Shown here piece by piece: positions 36,597-47,299 of a DNA stretch of 64,000 nucleotides. The DNA comes from Mixia osmundae IAM 14324 (lineage: Eukaryota > Basidiomycota > Mixiomycetes > Mixiales > Mixiaceae), in assembly GCF_000708205.1 (NCBI RefSeq), contig NW_014575561.1:380299-444298 (forward strand), read 5' to 3'. The notes beneath the pieces are model-generated. The model did not search any database, had not been told where the DNA came from, and was given only the letters and a program-made list of their open reading frames with translations. The translations under genes were made by a program, and so were the position numbers. Position 1 is the stretch's first letter. Each line of letters starts with the position of its first letter.

Positions 36597-36772
36597 GATC
36601 GTGCGCGCCTGACTCTGTCAACTGTGCTTCGGCCTTGCAGTGGCACTCGTCAGTTCCTGACTCTTTCAAAATCAAGAGAGAGGAGAAGCGTTTCTCACGC
36701 TCGCGTAGTTCCACGTGGCACTTCCTCTTTCGCCTGCTCAGGCTCTCGATCGTGTCTTTTGCTCACACCGGC

Positions 36773-37957
36773 ATGGCATCAGCAGCCACGAAGCTGAGGA
36801 CGTACCTCAAGGGGGATGTGTCCATCCAGTCCAACTTCAGACACTTGTACGAGTACAAAGGGATGAACAAACCCGTCAAACAAGCCGAAGGGCCCACGAT
36901 CCAGTGGCCAAACGAAAAGCATCGCATCAAGTTCTGGAACATCCACCCTGGTGATCAGGTCGTCGTACGGGAGGGTCCGCCCGCCCTTGTCGGACAAGTG
37001 GGCACAGTGAGGATGGTGGACAGGTTGGGCAACAGGCTTTACTTTCATGAGGATCAATTCCACGTGCGTCTGCCTGCTCTGTTGCTGCTTCGTCCCTTTG
37101 GGCCTGATGGGCAAGCACAGAGGGTCTTGTCGGAAAGGGAGATTAGGAGGAATAGTAGGCTGGGCCCCAACGAGGCCATCCCGCCGGGCGCAGGACTCGA
37201 ACCGATACCGATTCACTACTCCAATGTTGCCCTCGTCATAGGTCGGCACGCTGGCATCAGCTGACCCGTAGGAGCTGACACCGCCGGCTGACACGACAGG
37301 CACAAAGCTATCACCCAAGCTAGACGAACGGGGTGAGGCCATCAAGGACAAGAAAGGCAACCCCGTCATCGCTTCGACAGAAAGGCAAGCCTGGTCTCGT
37401 TTGCTTTCGCTCGACCAGTCTGATGCCGAGAGGCGAGCAGAATGGTCGCAGGACGACTGAAACGAGGAGCGAGGATATACAATCACGAGACGAAACGGAT
37501 CGAGTGGTCGAGGATAGCGGTCAATACAAAGATACTACGATCGGATGGCAGGCTCGTTCCTGACCTCGACGACTTTGCTTCTGGCTCGGTCATACCTCTG
37601 CCCACCGAGACAAAACCGACGCGTCAGTCGCAGCACCTTCCCACCTGTCACAGAGCTGACAGAACGGAAACAGTGAGAAGTCCCGCGAGTTTTGAGATGA
37701 AACCGAGCGAAGCGGCCAGAGTGACCTGGACGCCCACGCTTGTCGATATCAGGTTGCCGGAGAACCGACCGAAGGAGCTGGATATACCCGAGATCGATCT
37801 CGGCGGGAAAGCGTTCGACAAGATGAGGAAGATGCACGGGCCTAAAGCGCGCAAGGTCGAGCTGGCTCAGATTGCCAATGCGGTCAAACGACAGGACATT
37901 GCCCAAGCTGTCTTACTGCAGAGTGCGGGAAGGACGAGCCAGCGTACGACGAGATGA
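36773..37957 (+). CDS. MRPL40: Mitochondrial large-subunit ribosomal protein uL24
   Basis: KOW-domain protein of the mitochondrial ribosome. Four exons sum to 1014 nt, 337 residues, long compared with bacterial L24 but usual for fungal forms. FWNIHPGDQVVVREG followed by VGQVGTVRMVDRLGNRL is the KOW motif; PIHYSNVALVI matches the uL24 loop. The third intron (37385-37440) is GC-AG (AGAAAG, then GCAAGC) and joins STERM to VAGRLKRGARIYNHETKRIEW. The C-terminal extension is fungal and poorly conserved. It is convergent with SCL1, with 37 bp between stop codons. Confidence 0.85.
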
Positions 37958-37994
37958 TTACATTGTTGCATTGCATTGTACTGTCGTCGAGTAG

Positions 37995-39115
37995 CTAGTC
38001 CTTCTCACCCAATCGCTGAAGATAACCATCAATCTCTTCTGCGCCCATCTGTAGACTCATTGTCAGTTCTCCTTGTGACCTCCGACAGCTTGGTGAAGCC
38101 TACCGTCCTGAAGCGGTAGATTGACTTTGAACCGCCTTCGCTTTTTGAGACGATGCCAATCTCAATCTCTGTACTCTTGAAATCGGTGGCGAGCACGGTC
38201 TGGAGTGAAGTGATGGCCAGCTCGACAGTCTCTTCGAGCGTGTCGAGCTTGAAGCCTTCTGTTGCAACTGGCTTGGAATCTACAGATCCGACGGTAGCGC
38301 CGGCGGTGCCCGAACCCGTCGTGGCAGTCGTAGAAGTCGCGCTGGTAGCAGAAACGACGTTACTGCTCGGCGAAGCATGGGCAGCCTTCTTGTAGGCTTT
38401 CTCCAGATAGTTGATTGCTTCCTGTTGTTTCGTTCCAGAGGCGGTACCCTTGTAGCCGACATAGTAGCCAGCAGGATCGAGTTTGAACAGAGCAGGCGCG
38501 TCGAGTTCTGTATCGATTCCGATGATGATCATCGAAATACCAAGCGGTCTCATTGCTGCTCTCTGGGTGTAGACCTGATTGATCGACGCCAGTCTCTTTG
38601 CGAGCGCGTCCGGTGTGATCTCGTAGCCGTACTTGTACCTGAACTCTGCAGCTTCAGACTGAGCTCGTTGGACTTGTGAGCGAGCATCTGCAGGTCGACC
38701 CATGACGACGCATCCGATCGTCGGTGTCAGGTTCCACATCGAAGTCACCGTGGAGGGATCCAGTAGCTTGTCCTGCCCGGCTCGCTCGCTCACATCAGCT
38801 CGGCGTACCGAGGGTGAGCATGACGAAAGAAGCGGACCGGTATTTTCTTCTGGGTGATCATCACTGCACTCTCTTCGCCCCTGATGGCAATAGCAGTCTG
38901 ACCTGCTGCAGTGATCGCCTTGAAGGCATACTCTGCACAACAGATCTGCAGGTCAGCGCGAGAGGAGACGGCAGATCGACAGGTCGAGCTTGCCGACTTG
39001 GTACAATCTCCCCTCGGGCGAGAAGACCGTCAGAAACCTGTCCGCACCTGCATCGTCAGCTCTGACATGGGCTGGCTGGCTTCGCGACGGACCGATCGTA
39101 AGAGCTTCTGGACAT
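37995..39115 (-). CDS. SCL1: 20S proteasome subunit alpha 1 (Scl1/PSMA6)
   Basis: Outer-ring alpha subunit of the 20S core. Five exons (23, 44, 95, 669, 54 nt) sum to 885 nt, 294 residues. [28 protein letters not shown] carries the alpha signature; [45 protein letters not shown] and [14 protein letters not shown] are alpha1-specific. The intron at 38933-38993 is GC-AG and lies inside the invariant YQVEYA (CAAGTCG, then GCAAGC). About 45 Ser/Thr/Ala-rich residues are inserted between EKAYKKAA and [13 protein letters not shown], making the protein about 40 residues longer than usual. It is head to head with RPS30 (141 bp). Confidence 0.95.
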
Positions 39116-39256
39116 GCTCGCAGTCCGGCTCTCGCTGTCGAACGCGTCAGTAGGGATCAATTCCAGCAGCGCGTGAAGATTTCCTCAAGATGAACTCGGT
39201 GAAATCAGCTGAGAGCCTTCGAACGTCGGTCGGCGTGGTGAAGTCGACCGCCAGCC

Positions 39257-39636
39257 ATGGGCAAAGTACACGGATCGCTAGCGCGAGCAGGCAAAGGCAG
39301 GCCACTCCCTACGCGAGCGCATGCGTGAGCTGAACGTGCAGTCTGTCTGCAGTCAAATCGCAAACGCCAAAGGTCGAGCCTCAGGAAAAGAAGAAGAAGC
39401 TCACTGGCCGAGCGAAGAAGCGTATCCTCTACAACCGCAGGTCAGTCGCTAGCTAGCTCGCTCAGCTGTCGATCACCGTCTTTGACACTCGTTGCGTCAT
39501 GACAGGTTCGTCAATGCTGTCACCGGACCGGGCGGCAAGAGGAGAATGAACCCCAAGTCAGTCACCACTCACTTCCAAGCTGGCTCATCAGCTGATGTGA
39601 GACATCGTCGACAGCCCGGAAGGCAAGAGCGGATAG
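39257..39636 (+). CDS. RPS30: 40S ribosomal protein eS30
   Basis: Small basic protein of the 40S subunit, here encoded without an N-terminal ubiquitin-like (FUBI) fusion, as in other fungi. Four exons (40, 88, 51, 22 nt) give 66 residues: [59 protein letters not shown]. The first intron (39297-39352) is GC-AG (GGCAAAG, then GCAGGC) and lies in the universally conserved ARAGKV(K/R)xQTPKV, so the junction is certain. The other two introns are GT-AG; the last yields the C-terminus MNPNPEGKSG. An unspliced reading frame here is a shadow. Confidence 0.96.
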
Positions 39637-39723
39637 ACGTAGTGTTACTGTTTGCATACAGCATTCTCCTCGATCTCCCTCTTCCTCGCACCACGCCCCC
39701 GATGCTCGCTCATGAGGATGCAT

Positions 39724-41953
39724 TCACAGCATCACCACGCCAACTCCGCTTCCGTTCGGTTTCCCGCCCAGCTCGGGAATCGCACTCGCACTCTTGGCTT
39801 CGATCCCTCTTCCTTCGGGCGGCCGACATCCTCCCGCGATCGCATGAGCGCGCCAGTTGTAGAGGTAGTAGTTCAAGAAACCATCGCCCGCTCCAAACTG
39901 TTCGATCACCATCAGCACACAGCGTTGCGCAGCGTGAACGAGTGCTCACTTTGAGATCGTGGATGAAGAGATTGTTATCCATGAGCGTGAGCGCGTTGAA
40001 GACGTCGAAGTGGGCCTGTTCCGGCGCAGTTTCGAATCAGCACGAGTAGAACTGACGACAGGTCTGATCCTACATTGCGAGCAATGATGAGCGCATCCGT
40101 CACGAGCGCAGTCAGTCGTAGCCGTAATCGAGTTCGATCTGACAGATTCTCGCTCTCCCAACTCGCGCCTTCGCCTGTCGGCACCTGATGACTGGCATAG
40201 TAGTACAGATACGCCGCATTGACACAAGAAGGAGGATCCGTCCTCATGGCCGTACTCGGAAGCGTGTAGAACGAGAACATATCTGTGATCTCGCCAGATT
40301 GCGGATCTTGGACAACGTACGTCCAGGTGACCTGGCCTTTCCTCTTGCCCGAAACAAGAGGACCGGATCCCTTTGAGTTGAGGAAATTGTGCTCAATCTC
40401 TTCGTTGGTGAACAGGGGAGCTACATCGAATCGCGCCATGTATTGCCTGAGAAGCAAAGCGACGGAATGCACGTCGCCAGATTCGATCTCTCTCAACCCT
40501 TGCAAAGAGGTATTTTGGGGCAGTTCGTACTGTTTGATCACTCGGGCCATGGTCGAATGACGCGGCAGAGCAGAGAAGCCGACTTCGATGAGATGCTTCG
40601 GGTTGAGCGATCGATGGTAGTATTGAGAGGTAGCAACGGGGGTGGGAAGGAAGACACCGGCGGTGTAGATAGCTTGGTAGATACCTATGAGATGACACCG
40701 ACGGGTGATCTCTTTGATGAGCAGTGGCGCAAGTCGCTTGCTCCTCAGCATCTTGTGGATACACAGGAAGTTGATCTCTGTACAGAACCGGGATCTGTGC
40801 GACTTGCGGCTCAGCTAGGGTGCATCTGCTGAGAAGGCTTGACGCACAATTTTCGGACACGCAAATTGAGGGGTATGCCGGTGATAAAGGCTACGAGCTT
40901 CCTCGTCGCCGTTACTCGTACTCCGACATGGTGGTCTGCGATATAGCCGGGTGGCTTGAGCGCCCTGCTGTACATGTTAGCTCACGTTCGAGGCTCCATA
41001 TCGAAAGCTGAGACTTGCCATTGGATAAAGTCGTTGGAGTAGTCGAATCGGAACATGGCATCGTCATCCTCCACGTAATGATGAGTCAATAACTCATAGA
41101 CCTCCTGACACTGCACAGTGCGAGAAGCTTAGCGCCACGTGTGCAGAAGGTGAGGATGAACGTGCCTGAGTGGATTGGGTGAGATCCATGGTGACCCATT
41201 CGTAGTCCTTCGGAAGAGGATAAGGCTCCTTGCGAACGTTTGTGTACGTCTCATCTTCTTCTATCACTCCCTCTTCGAACTTCTCTGGCGTCTTGCCTAA
41301 CTGGGGCACAGGCTGGGTAGCCCAGAACTTGTGAGTACCCATGTCTCTGTTTCGCACGAGACGCGCGCGTCGGTCAGTTCGCGCGGTTGTGACTTTCCAG
41401 CAAGATCAGCGTACTTTCTGTTCTTGCCTCCCAGACCTGATCGACCCTGGATGACATCCTTTGCGTTGAGTTGGGAAGCGAGTTGCATGAGCTGTTCCGG
41501 TGACAGGTGAGCCGCTTCTGGGTGTTTACGTATCTCCCGCATCATCATCTCTGTCAGCTGCCTCTCGCTCATCTTCACTTTCCCGTCCGATCCCACAGCA
41601 CCTTCCCTCTCCCCTCCCTTGTTCGACGGCGATGTACTCGTGCCTTGGGCAGAAGTAGAAGCAGATGTAGCGTCACCATTGGCCGCCGTATCGTCTTGGT
41701 CGAAATGAGATGTGGACTGCAGGATGGATTCCATCTTTGCTTTTGCTCTGGCTGCTAGCTTCTGCCGCTTCTTCTTCTTCGCTTTCGCTGAGCTTCCTCC
41801 TTCCGTCACCTCCGAGTCTCCATTTTGGGCAGCTTGTGGAGCTGCCGGGTCGTTTGTCGATACTGTGTCAAGGCTGAGTCCATTCATTGCCGAAGCTGCA
41901 TCTTGCACTGGCGTCTCCGATAGGGAGTGTTCGAGCTCTTTGGAATCTGCCAT
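39724..41953 (-). CDS. NMT1: Glycylpeptide N-myristoyltransferase
   Basis: Transfers myristate to N-terminal glycine of proteins in the cytosol. Seven exons sum to 1905 nt, 634 residues, longer than yeast (455) because of a Lys-rich, low-complexity N-terminal extension typical of ribosome-bound forms. Signatures: [61 protein letters not shown] and the C-terminal GVGVVML, whose terminal Leu carboxylate is the catalytic base. Introns at 41105-41165 (CAG, then GCACGT) and 40965-41018 (AATG, then GCAAGT) are GC-AG; the latter restores FIQWALKPPG. The other four are GT-AG. Confidence 0.96.
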
Positions 41954-42104
41954 CCGAGCTCCGATGGCCGAGTGGCAAGCGTCACAGAATCCGCTCGAAC
42001 AGGCTCGACACGACACGACACGCCCACGCGCGAACGAGCGTCATGCCAGGCTCGAGCACTGATCTACCGACTGTGCCCTGAGCACGCACTTGTCATCGTG
42101 CAAT

Positions 42105-43380
42105 CTACACCCTCAAACGGTCTATGAACTGTCTGCGCATCAGGAACGCACCGCTAGCTAGCACGCTCGCTGTCCATCCTCGTCCGAACAGACCTCCCAC
42201 TTTGCGCCCGGTGACTTGTCTGAACTTGGTCTCGATGAGCATTGCGCACGCTTGCAGTAGGAAGAAGCGAGTGCAGCCTAGATCCCAATCGAATGGCTTG
42301 TACGATGTCGCCAGATACAACGCTGCATTCCCCGAAACAGGTCAGCCATGACGTTCACCAGCGAGCAGCTCGAGAGCCCTACGAATGTCGTGCAGCACAA
42401 AGCCGCTAAGCAGGAATGTAGCAAAGAGAGCTGCAGTCCGCTTGCCGTCTTTCTCGCCCGGCCAACGAGCGATCACAAAGCGGTGGGTCACCTCGAAGGG
42501 TCGGGCAAAGAGACCGTGCCATCTTGCCCACCAACGTGCAACGCTGTCTGCTCTCCAGGGCGAGCAGAACATGTCCGGCCACGCAGAGCTATCGAATGGC
42601 GCTACCTCTACGCCCGCTAGCAGGAGTGATGGCCTGGCGCAGCAGTCCGCGAGTGCACAGAGAGTGATGACGGCTTCCATTGATGCCCATTGCGATGTTG
42701 CCTGGATGGCAAAGAGCGCCACTTCGAAGACTGCAGAACTTGCGACCGACTTGCTCGTATGTCGATATACAGGCTCGAGCCATGTCCGATGCACCGACCC
42801 TGCTTCGTGGAAAGCCGTCCCCGTCGTCAGCGCCACCGTAGGCACCAGGATGACAGACAATCGTAGAAGCTTCCGTATGGCTGCCTCTGCGAATGGACCG
42901 GTCCTTGGAAGAGAATACTGCAGCCGATGGTGAGGTATTCTCCAGGACCAGCCTATGCCACGAATGGAGATGACGATTGCAAAGCTGTCCATCAATCTTT
43001 CTCGACGCGTTGGTGGCTCAACCGACGGATCCCGATAGCTCGTCTGACCGACGCGAGTATATACATCGTCAGATAACGACCTATCAGTATGGCGGCGGAC
43101 ATCAGTATGCTCAGATGGAACGCCGCTGTCCTGACCATTCTACGGTTCGACAGATGAACATCACGAGCGTCATGTACCACTGCAGATTGAGCGCAGAAGT
43201 CAAAGGTGACAGTGGCAGACTGTACAAAGTCGTATAGCGAATGGTGTATGCAAAAACGCCAACGCCAAGGAGTCGCCGCCAGATGAGATTCGGGTTGTCA
43301 TTTGGCCGATGGCGAACATGATACGCCTGGGCTACCCAGCTACTGAACAGAAGGGCGCTTTCGATGACAAAGACGAGCAT
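42105..43380 (-). CDS. MBOAT_2 / wax-synthase-like membrane acyltransferase
   Basis: Predicted polytopic acyltransferase; relatives esterify sterols, mycotoxins or fatty alcohols. The start is the ATG at 43380 (MLVFVIESALLFSSW), just after an in-frame stop. Introns near 43086-43137 and 42305-42355 are GT-AG. SIRGIGWSWRIP and the acyltransferase signature SVARWWARWHGLFARPF (His probably catalytic) identify the family. Several hydrophobic helices are visible (RLSVILVPTVALTTG, LFATFLLSGFVLH). The final exon ends RRQFIDRLRV. It is not in an evident biosynthetic cluster, so the substrate cannot be inferred from context. Confidence 0.75.
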
Positions 43381-43697
43381 TCAGGTTGGCGAGACAACTG
43401 GAAAGATGGGGTAGAGGGTACTAGAAAGGCTGTGCGTCGCTGCGAAAGCCGTTTACCGTGTGGAGACCTCGTCGGGGTCCAAGCTCAAAGATCCTGTCCG
43501 ATGCGTCCATCCTACCTACAACGGCAGCTACAGGCGGACACTGACAATACGCCCGAACGAGTCATTGAGGGTGATGTGGAGACGCTCCTGTAACGAGAGG
43601 AGACAAGACGACACAAGCTCCTGAAGATGCCTTGTCAACGCTTCAGCTCCTTCCAGGCCGCCAAAGCATCGCAATCAACGTGCTCAAGAAGCGCAAG
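43381..43697. other. Divergent promoter region
   Basis: A 317-bp gap between the starts of the MBOAT_2 gene (minus) and the secreted-protein gene (plus). A 14-codon open stretch just upstream of the MBOAT_2 ATG (MDASDRIFELGPRR on the minus strand) does not join in frame. Nothing else is recognised. Confidence 0.45.
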
Positions 43698-44760
43698 ATG
43701 CTCTTCACTACAGTGTTTGTGGGCTTTGTGACCGCCGCACTCGCTCTGCCCAGTCCCGAAACTGGCGTCCAGGGCAGTATCGTCATCGAGCCATCATCGC
43801 GTACGGTCAAACGTGACGGTACAGGCGAGAACGGCGATGGGACGAGCAATGACTTCCCTCCTGCACAAGGCGGTGGAGGAGGAGACGACGATGACGACTC
43901 GCCTGTTTCTCAGATCTACGATCTCGTGTTGGCCAGTTCTGCCCTGTGTGACGTTGGCAAGGTAACGTGGACGACGCCCTTCCACCTCAAGGTCGCCGCC
44001 GACAGCCCAGGCATGTCCCTTCACGCCAGACGATCAGCATGCGCTCAGTGATCAGTGTGTGCAGCCGATATGCCTCAGGTCAGCATCAATGGCCCGCTGC
44101 ACGAATCCGTCGTCGATTGGGGAACGGGCGCAACTCAGAACCAGGGCAAGCTGGTGCTCACGATGCATTGCGAATCTGCGCTGACATATCATTATTGACA
44201 AGACGGCATCAATCAGATCATGATCTACGTGACCGCGCGCGCGGGTAGCGCCGAGTTTGCACCCGATAGTGGATGGCAACCCAGCGTCCAAGCTTGCTGC
44301 GGTGTCTACATCACTTGGACTTGTGCGTTCTGTTCCCTGCTCAGTGTCTCAGATCTGACTCTCGCTCTGTAGTCTGGGCTGTATGTCTCGACGGATTGTC
44401 TGAGCTAAGAGCATGCTGACCGACAGGTTGTCGTCGCACATAGCACGTCAGCGATCGTAAAGCGCTTTGCCCTGCTTACTTGCACAGTCGACTGACCAAC
44501 ACTGTGCAGTACTGATCGACCAGAAGGAAGTACCTCAAGTCATCGCTTGGCGCGCTTGTGGTGCAGGTGCAGCCTTTTCGCACGCTAACCAAGCCACTTG
44601 CGCCAAATCGCCTGTACCGGACTGTGCGTCGGTTCTGCCCGCTCTGAACGGGCTGACTGACTGACTGACTGAATGATTCGGTCTAGCCTACGACTACTGC
44701 CAAGACCTTCCCCCGTCTTTCATTCGCTACGCCGCATGGTTCAAGCAAGATGGTACTTAG
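43698..44760 (+). CDS. Secreted protein of unknown function, multi-exon
   Basis: The ATG at 43698 begins a signal peptide (MLFTTVFVGFVTAALALPSP). A Gly/Asp-rich linker follows with a VKRDG site that a Kex2-type protease could cut. Exons then read VTWTTPFHLKVAADSP, ADMPQVSINGPLHESVVDWG, INQIMIYVTARAGSAEFAP, LIDQKEVPQVIAWRACGAG and, in the last exon, YDYCQDLPPSFIRYAAWFKQDG. Introns at 44011-44064 and 44146-44202 appear to be GC-AG. The small exons around 44330-44515 could not be joined with confidence. No family was recognised; the compact Cys-containing secreted fold could be an effector or wall protein. Confidence 0.55.
44653..44675 (+). repeat. (CTGA)n microsatellite in an intron
   Basis: About five tandem CTGA units in the last intron of the secreted-protein gene, just before its acceptor. 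Each unit contains a branch-point-like CTGA. Confidence 0.7.
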
Positions 44761-45040
44761 GCGTGCTTTGTGTAGTCGGAACAGTCACAAGCAAGCGATG
44801 CAATGCAATCTTCCATGCATGCGCCCTGCAACTGAGTGCGCGGGCTTGACAAGCGACTGCCAACGCGAGCGTGCGGTAAGCTGCAGTAAGCAAGCAGAGG
44901 CAGGTCCTTGGCATGGCGCGTGGCGCTAAATAAAGGGTGACGCTTGGCGCATCGGACTGTACGCGTCATTGCCCCAGCAAGGTGCTATCTAGCTTGCTAC
45001 CGAGCGTGAAGGTCTGGAGATGATCGTTGCCGACATGGCG

Positions 45041-45566
45041 CTAACGATGATCGAGATCTTTGCGCGTCTTCTCCAGAAAGGCAGCAAGCTCAGACATCTT
45101 GTCGTCTTTGGGTGGCAAAGTCTGCCATGCGCTTGGCTCTCTCTTCGGCGGCGGCGGCGGCGGCCTATTCGCTTGCCCTTGCGGCTCTGTACCGGGACGC
45201 GGTGCGTTGGCTCTCGCTTGAGCTTCTGCTTGCGCCCTCCTTATCCTCTCATCGACATCTCTCTGGCCGGCATGCGATGCTGATGCATTCGATCTTGTCG
45301 TCTGGCTTTCGTATGCAGCCTTGTCCGTATTGCGAGCTGTGCGTGACCAACTGTCAGCTTGACAGGGAGCAGACACAGCGAGACATACCCTTGTCGGGTG
45401 ATGAGGCTTCACTCGACTGTGATTCTGAGATCGCCCGTTGGTAGTCATCTTGCAAGCTGCGCCAGATTCCATGGGATCGGTGTACGCCTTCTTGGAAGAT
45501 CGGGCTATCGACGAGTTTCTGGGTGAGCCATCTGATGGCCTGATCTCGCAGTGCGGGTGGGATCAT
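45041..45566 (-). CDS. Small Pro/Arg-rich protein, unknown function
   Basis: Not recognised. The ATG at 45566 gives MIPPALRDQAIRWLTQKLVD, then SPIFQEGVHRSHGIWRSLQD. One GT-AG intron (about 45337-45389) joins SPDKA to RNTDKAAYESQTTRSN. An Arg/Ala-rich helix (RDVDERIRRAQAEAQARAN) and a proline run (NRPPPPPPKREPSAWQTLPP) precede a charged C-terminal helix (MSELAAFLEKTRKDLDHR). The product is about 155 residues. The amphipathic N-terminus and charged coiled-coil-like end would suit a small mitochondrial or cytosolic scaffold, but that is guesswork. It is head to head with the WTAP-like gene (108 bp). Confidence 0.55.
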
Positions 45567-45674
45567 GGCTGATCTTTGTCCTGTGCCCGAGAGAGTGCGT
45601 AAGCTCGTGATGATTGTCAGGTCGGCGCGAGTCGCGATCGCTGTTCGACTGGCGACCGGCCTGAAGATGTCCAG

Positions 45675-47209
45675 ATGACGCTGGACGAGCAGCAAGCGAG
45701 TAGTCGCAAGAAGCCCAGACTCGAGAGCATGTCATCCGGTGATGCGACATGAGCGATCGCCTTCACTCCCGAGCTTACTGCTTCCTCAGGCTTCTCGATA
45801 CGCGGCAGAGCTACATCTGCCTCCAAGCCCGCGCCTGCCGTCAAGCCAGAGCCTACACCACCACCACCACCAGAAGAACTGGATGAAGAACCTTCCGATG
45901 ATGATGATGATGACGAAGCGGTCATCTCGTTGGGCGGAACGCCAGAAGCCGAACGGAAACCGCATGGACATCCTCCCACGACGACGATCACGTCCTTACC
46001 CGTCGAAACGACAAAGAAGCAGCCTGATGATACGCTCGACGCCAAGAAGAAGACCGAGACGCCATCTCGTCCGCTCGCAGATGAATCTATGCAAGATGCG
46101 ACCGTCAAGCCTGACCTTCACTCGCCCGACTATGATGATCAGATACGGATTGGCAAGCTCGAAGAGCAACTCGAAGCATCCAAGAAGGACAATCTCGCAC
46201 TTGCCGTGAATACCTTGTACACCTTTCAATCAGAATTGGATGTTGATTCTTTCGGGCCATGCGTGCTTAGATGGAATTGGCACGCATGACAGGATTTCTC
46301 CAGTCGATCGAATCCGGCGATGAGTTTCAGCTCGATTACGGCTTACCTTCCGCTCCGACGTACTGTGGCACGGCTACTGTGCCGCTTCCGGTCGCATTCA
46401 TGTATCGCTCTTTACAAGAGCAAGTCAAGATGCTCAACAAAGACAATCAGAGGCTCAAAGACGAACGCGACGCGGCTCTTTGGCAGGCCGACACTCGACA
46501 GAGTCGGCCGCTTGGCTCAGATGCACGGCGGATAGTAGATCTGCTGAGCGTTCTGCGAAGGGAGAATGACGAGCTAGGGGAAGCGCTCGCAATCGGCCCG
46601 ATGACAACGCTGCGGTCTGCTAACGAACATCTAGAACGCCAAGTCAAGATGCGCGATGATGCGCTAAAGGGTTCGTTTGCTGAGATGCCCCTTGTCTCAA
46701 TGGCCTAACACAGCTTTGTCGCAGAATCGCATGCGCTTCTGCAGGCATTGGACGATGAAGTCAACGAGCTGTACGGCATCAAGAGGTACGGTGCACCGGC
46801 CCCTCCGACTTCGAAGGCGCCAAAGGAGTCCTCTCGTAGTGAGCCTCGATCGCCAAATCATCATCAGAGGAGAGCGGCAGATCGCCTGGAGCCGCTGTCG
46901 AGCGAGCGTGATAGGAAAGCCGGGTCAGCCCGCCCGCCCAGCAGTCCCAGAAGAGACGATGCGTACTCCTCTCGATCGGACGGCCGCAGATCACGCCATG
47001 AGGAGACCGGACGGGACGACAGTCATAGCTCACGGAAGCACGAGCCTCGACGGAGCAATGCCCTGGGAGACGATCGACGCGACACGAGAGTAGACGGAGA
47101 TAGACATGCTCGGCGGGGTAGCTCGCCGCGGTCAGAGCGTGTTCCGTCCAGCTATACTCGCGCTGCCTCGCCTCGCGTCAGGAGAGCTCGTTCGCCCAAT
47201 CGACGTTGA
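45675..47209 (+). CDS. WTAP/Mum2-like coiled-coil protein with RS-rich tail
   Basis: Probable regulatory subunit of the mRNA m6A methyltransferase complex (animal WTAP, fly Fl(2)d, yeast Mum2). Three GT-AG introns were placed. The N-terminus SSRKKPRLES resembles the WTAP NLS. The coiled-coil from RRENDELGEALAIG to LLQALDDEVNEL aligns without gaps over 53 residues with the WTAP segment QENQELGRQLSQ...IIQLDEEVEGM as I recall it, and the stretch before it (LKDERDAALWQAD) matches the WTAP block ending NELSAWKFTPD. The C-terminal 110 residues are rich in Arg, Ser and Asp, an RS-like domain as in splicing-linked proteins. The assignment rests on that recalled alignment, not on a search. Confidence 0.7.
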
Positions 47210-47299
47210 GCTTGTATACCGCGACCGTACATGCACACACTCATTGAACATAGAGAAGGACGTCCCGATCTACAACATGCATCGTGAAGCTCAAATCCG

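Noticed and set aside
37580-37690. A further intron in the uL24m C-terminal region (GTCAGT at about 37624)
   Set aside because: Splicing there breaks the frame, whereas reading through keeps it open to the stop at 37957.
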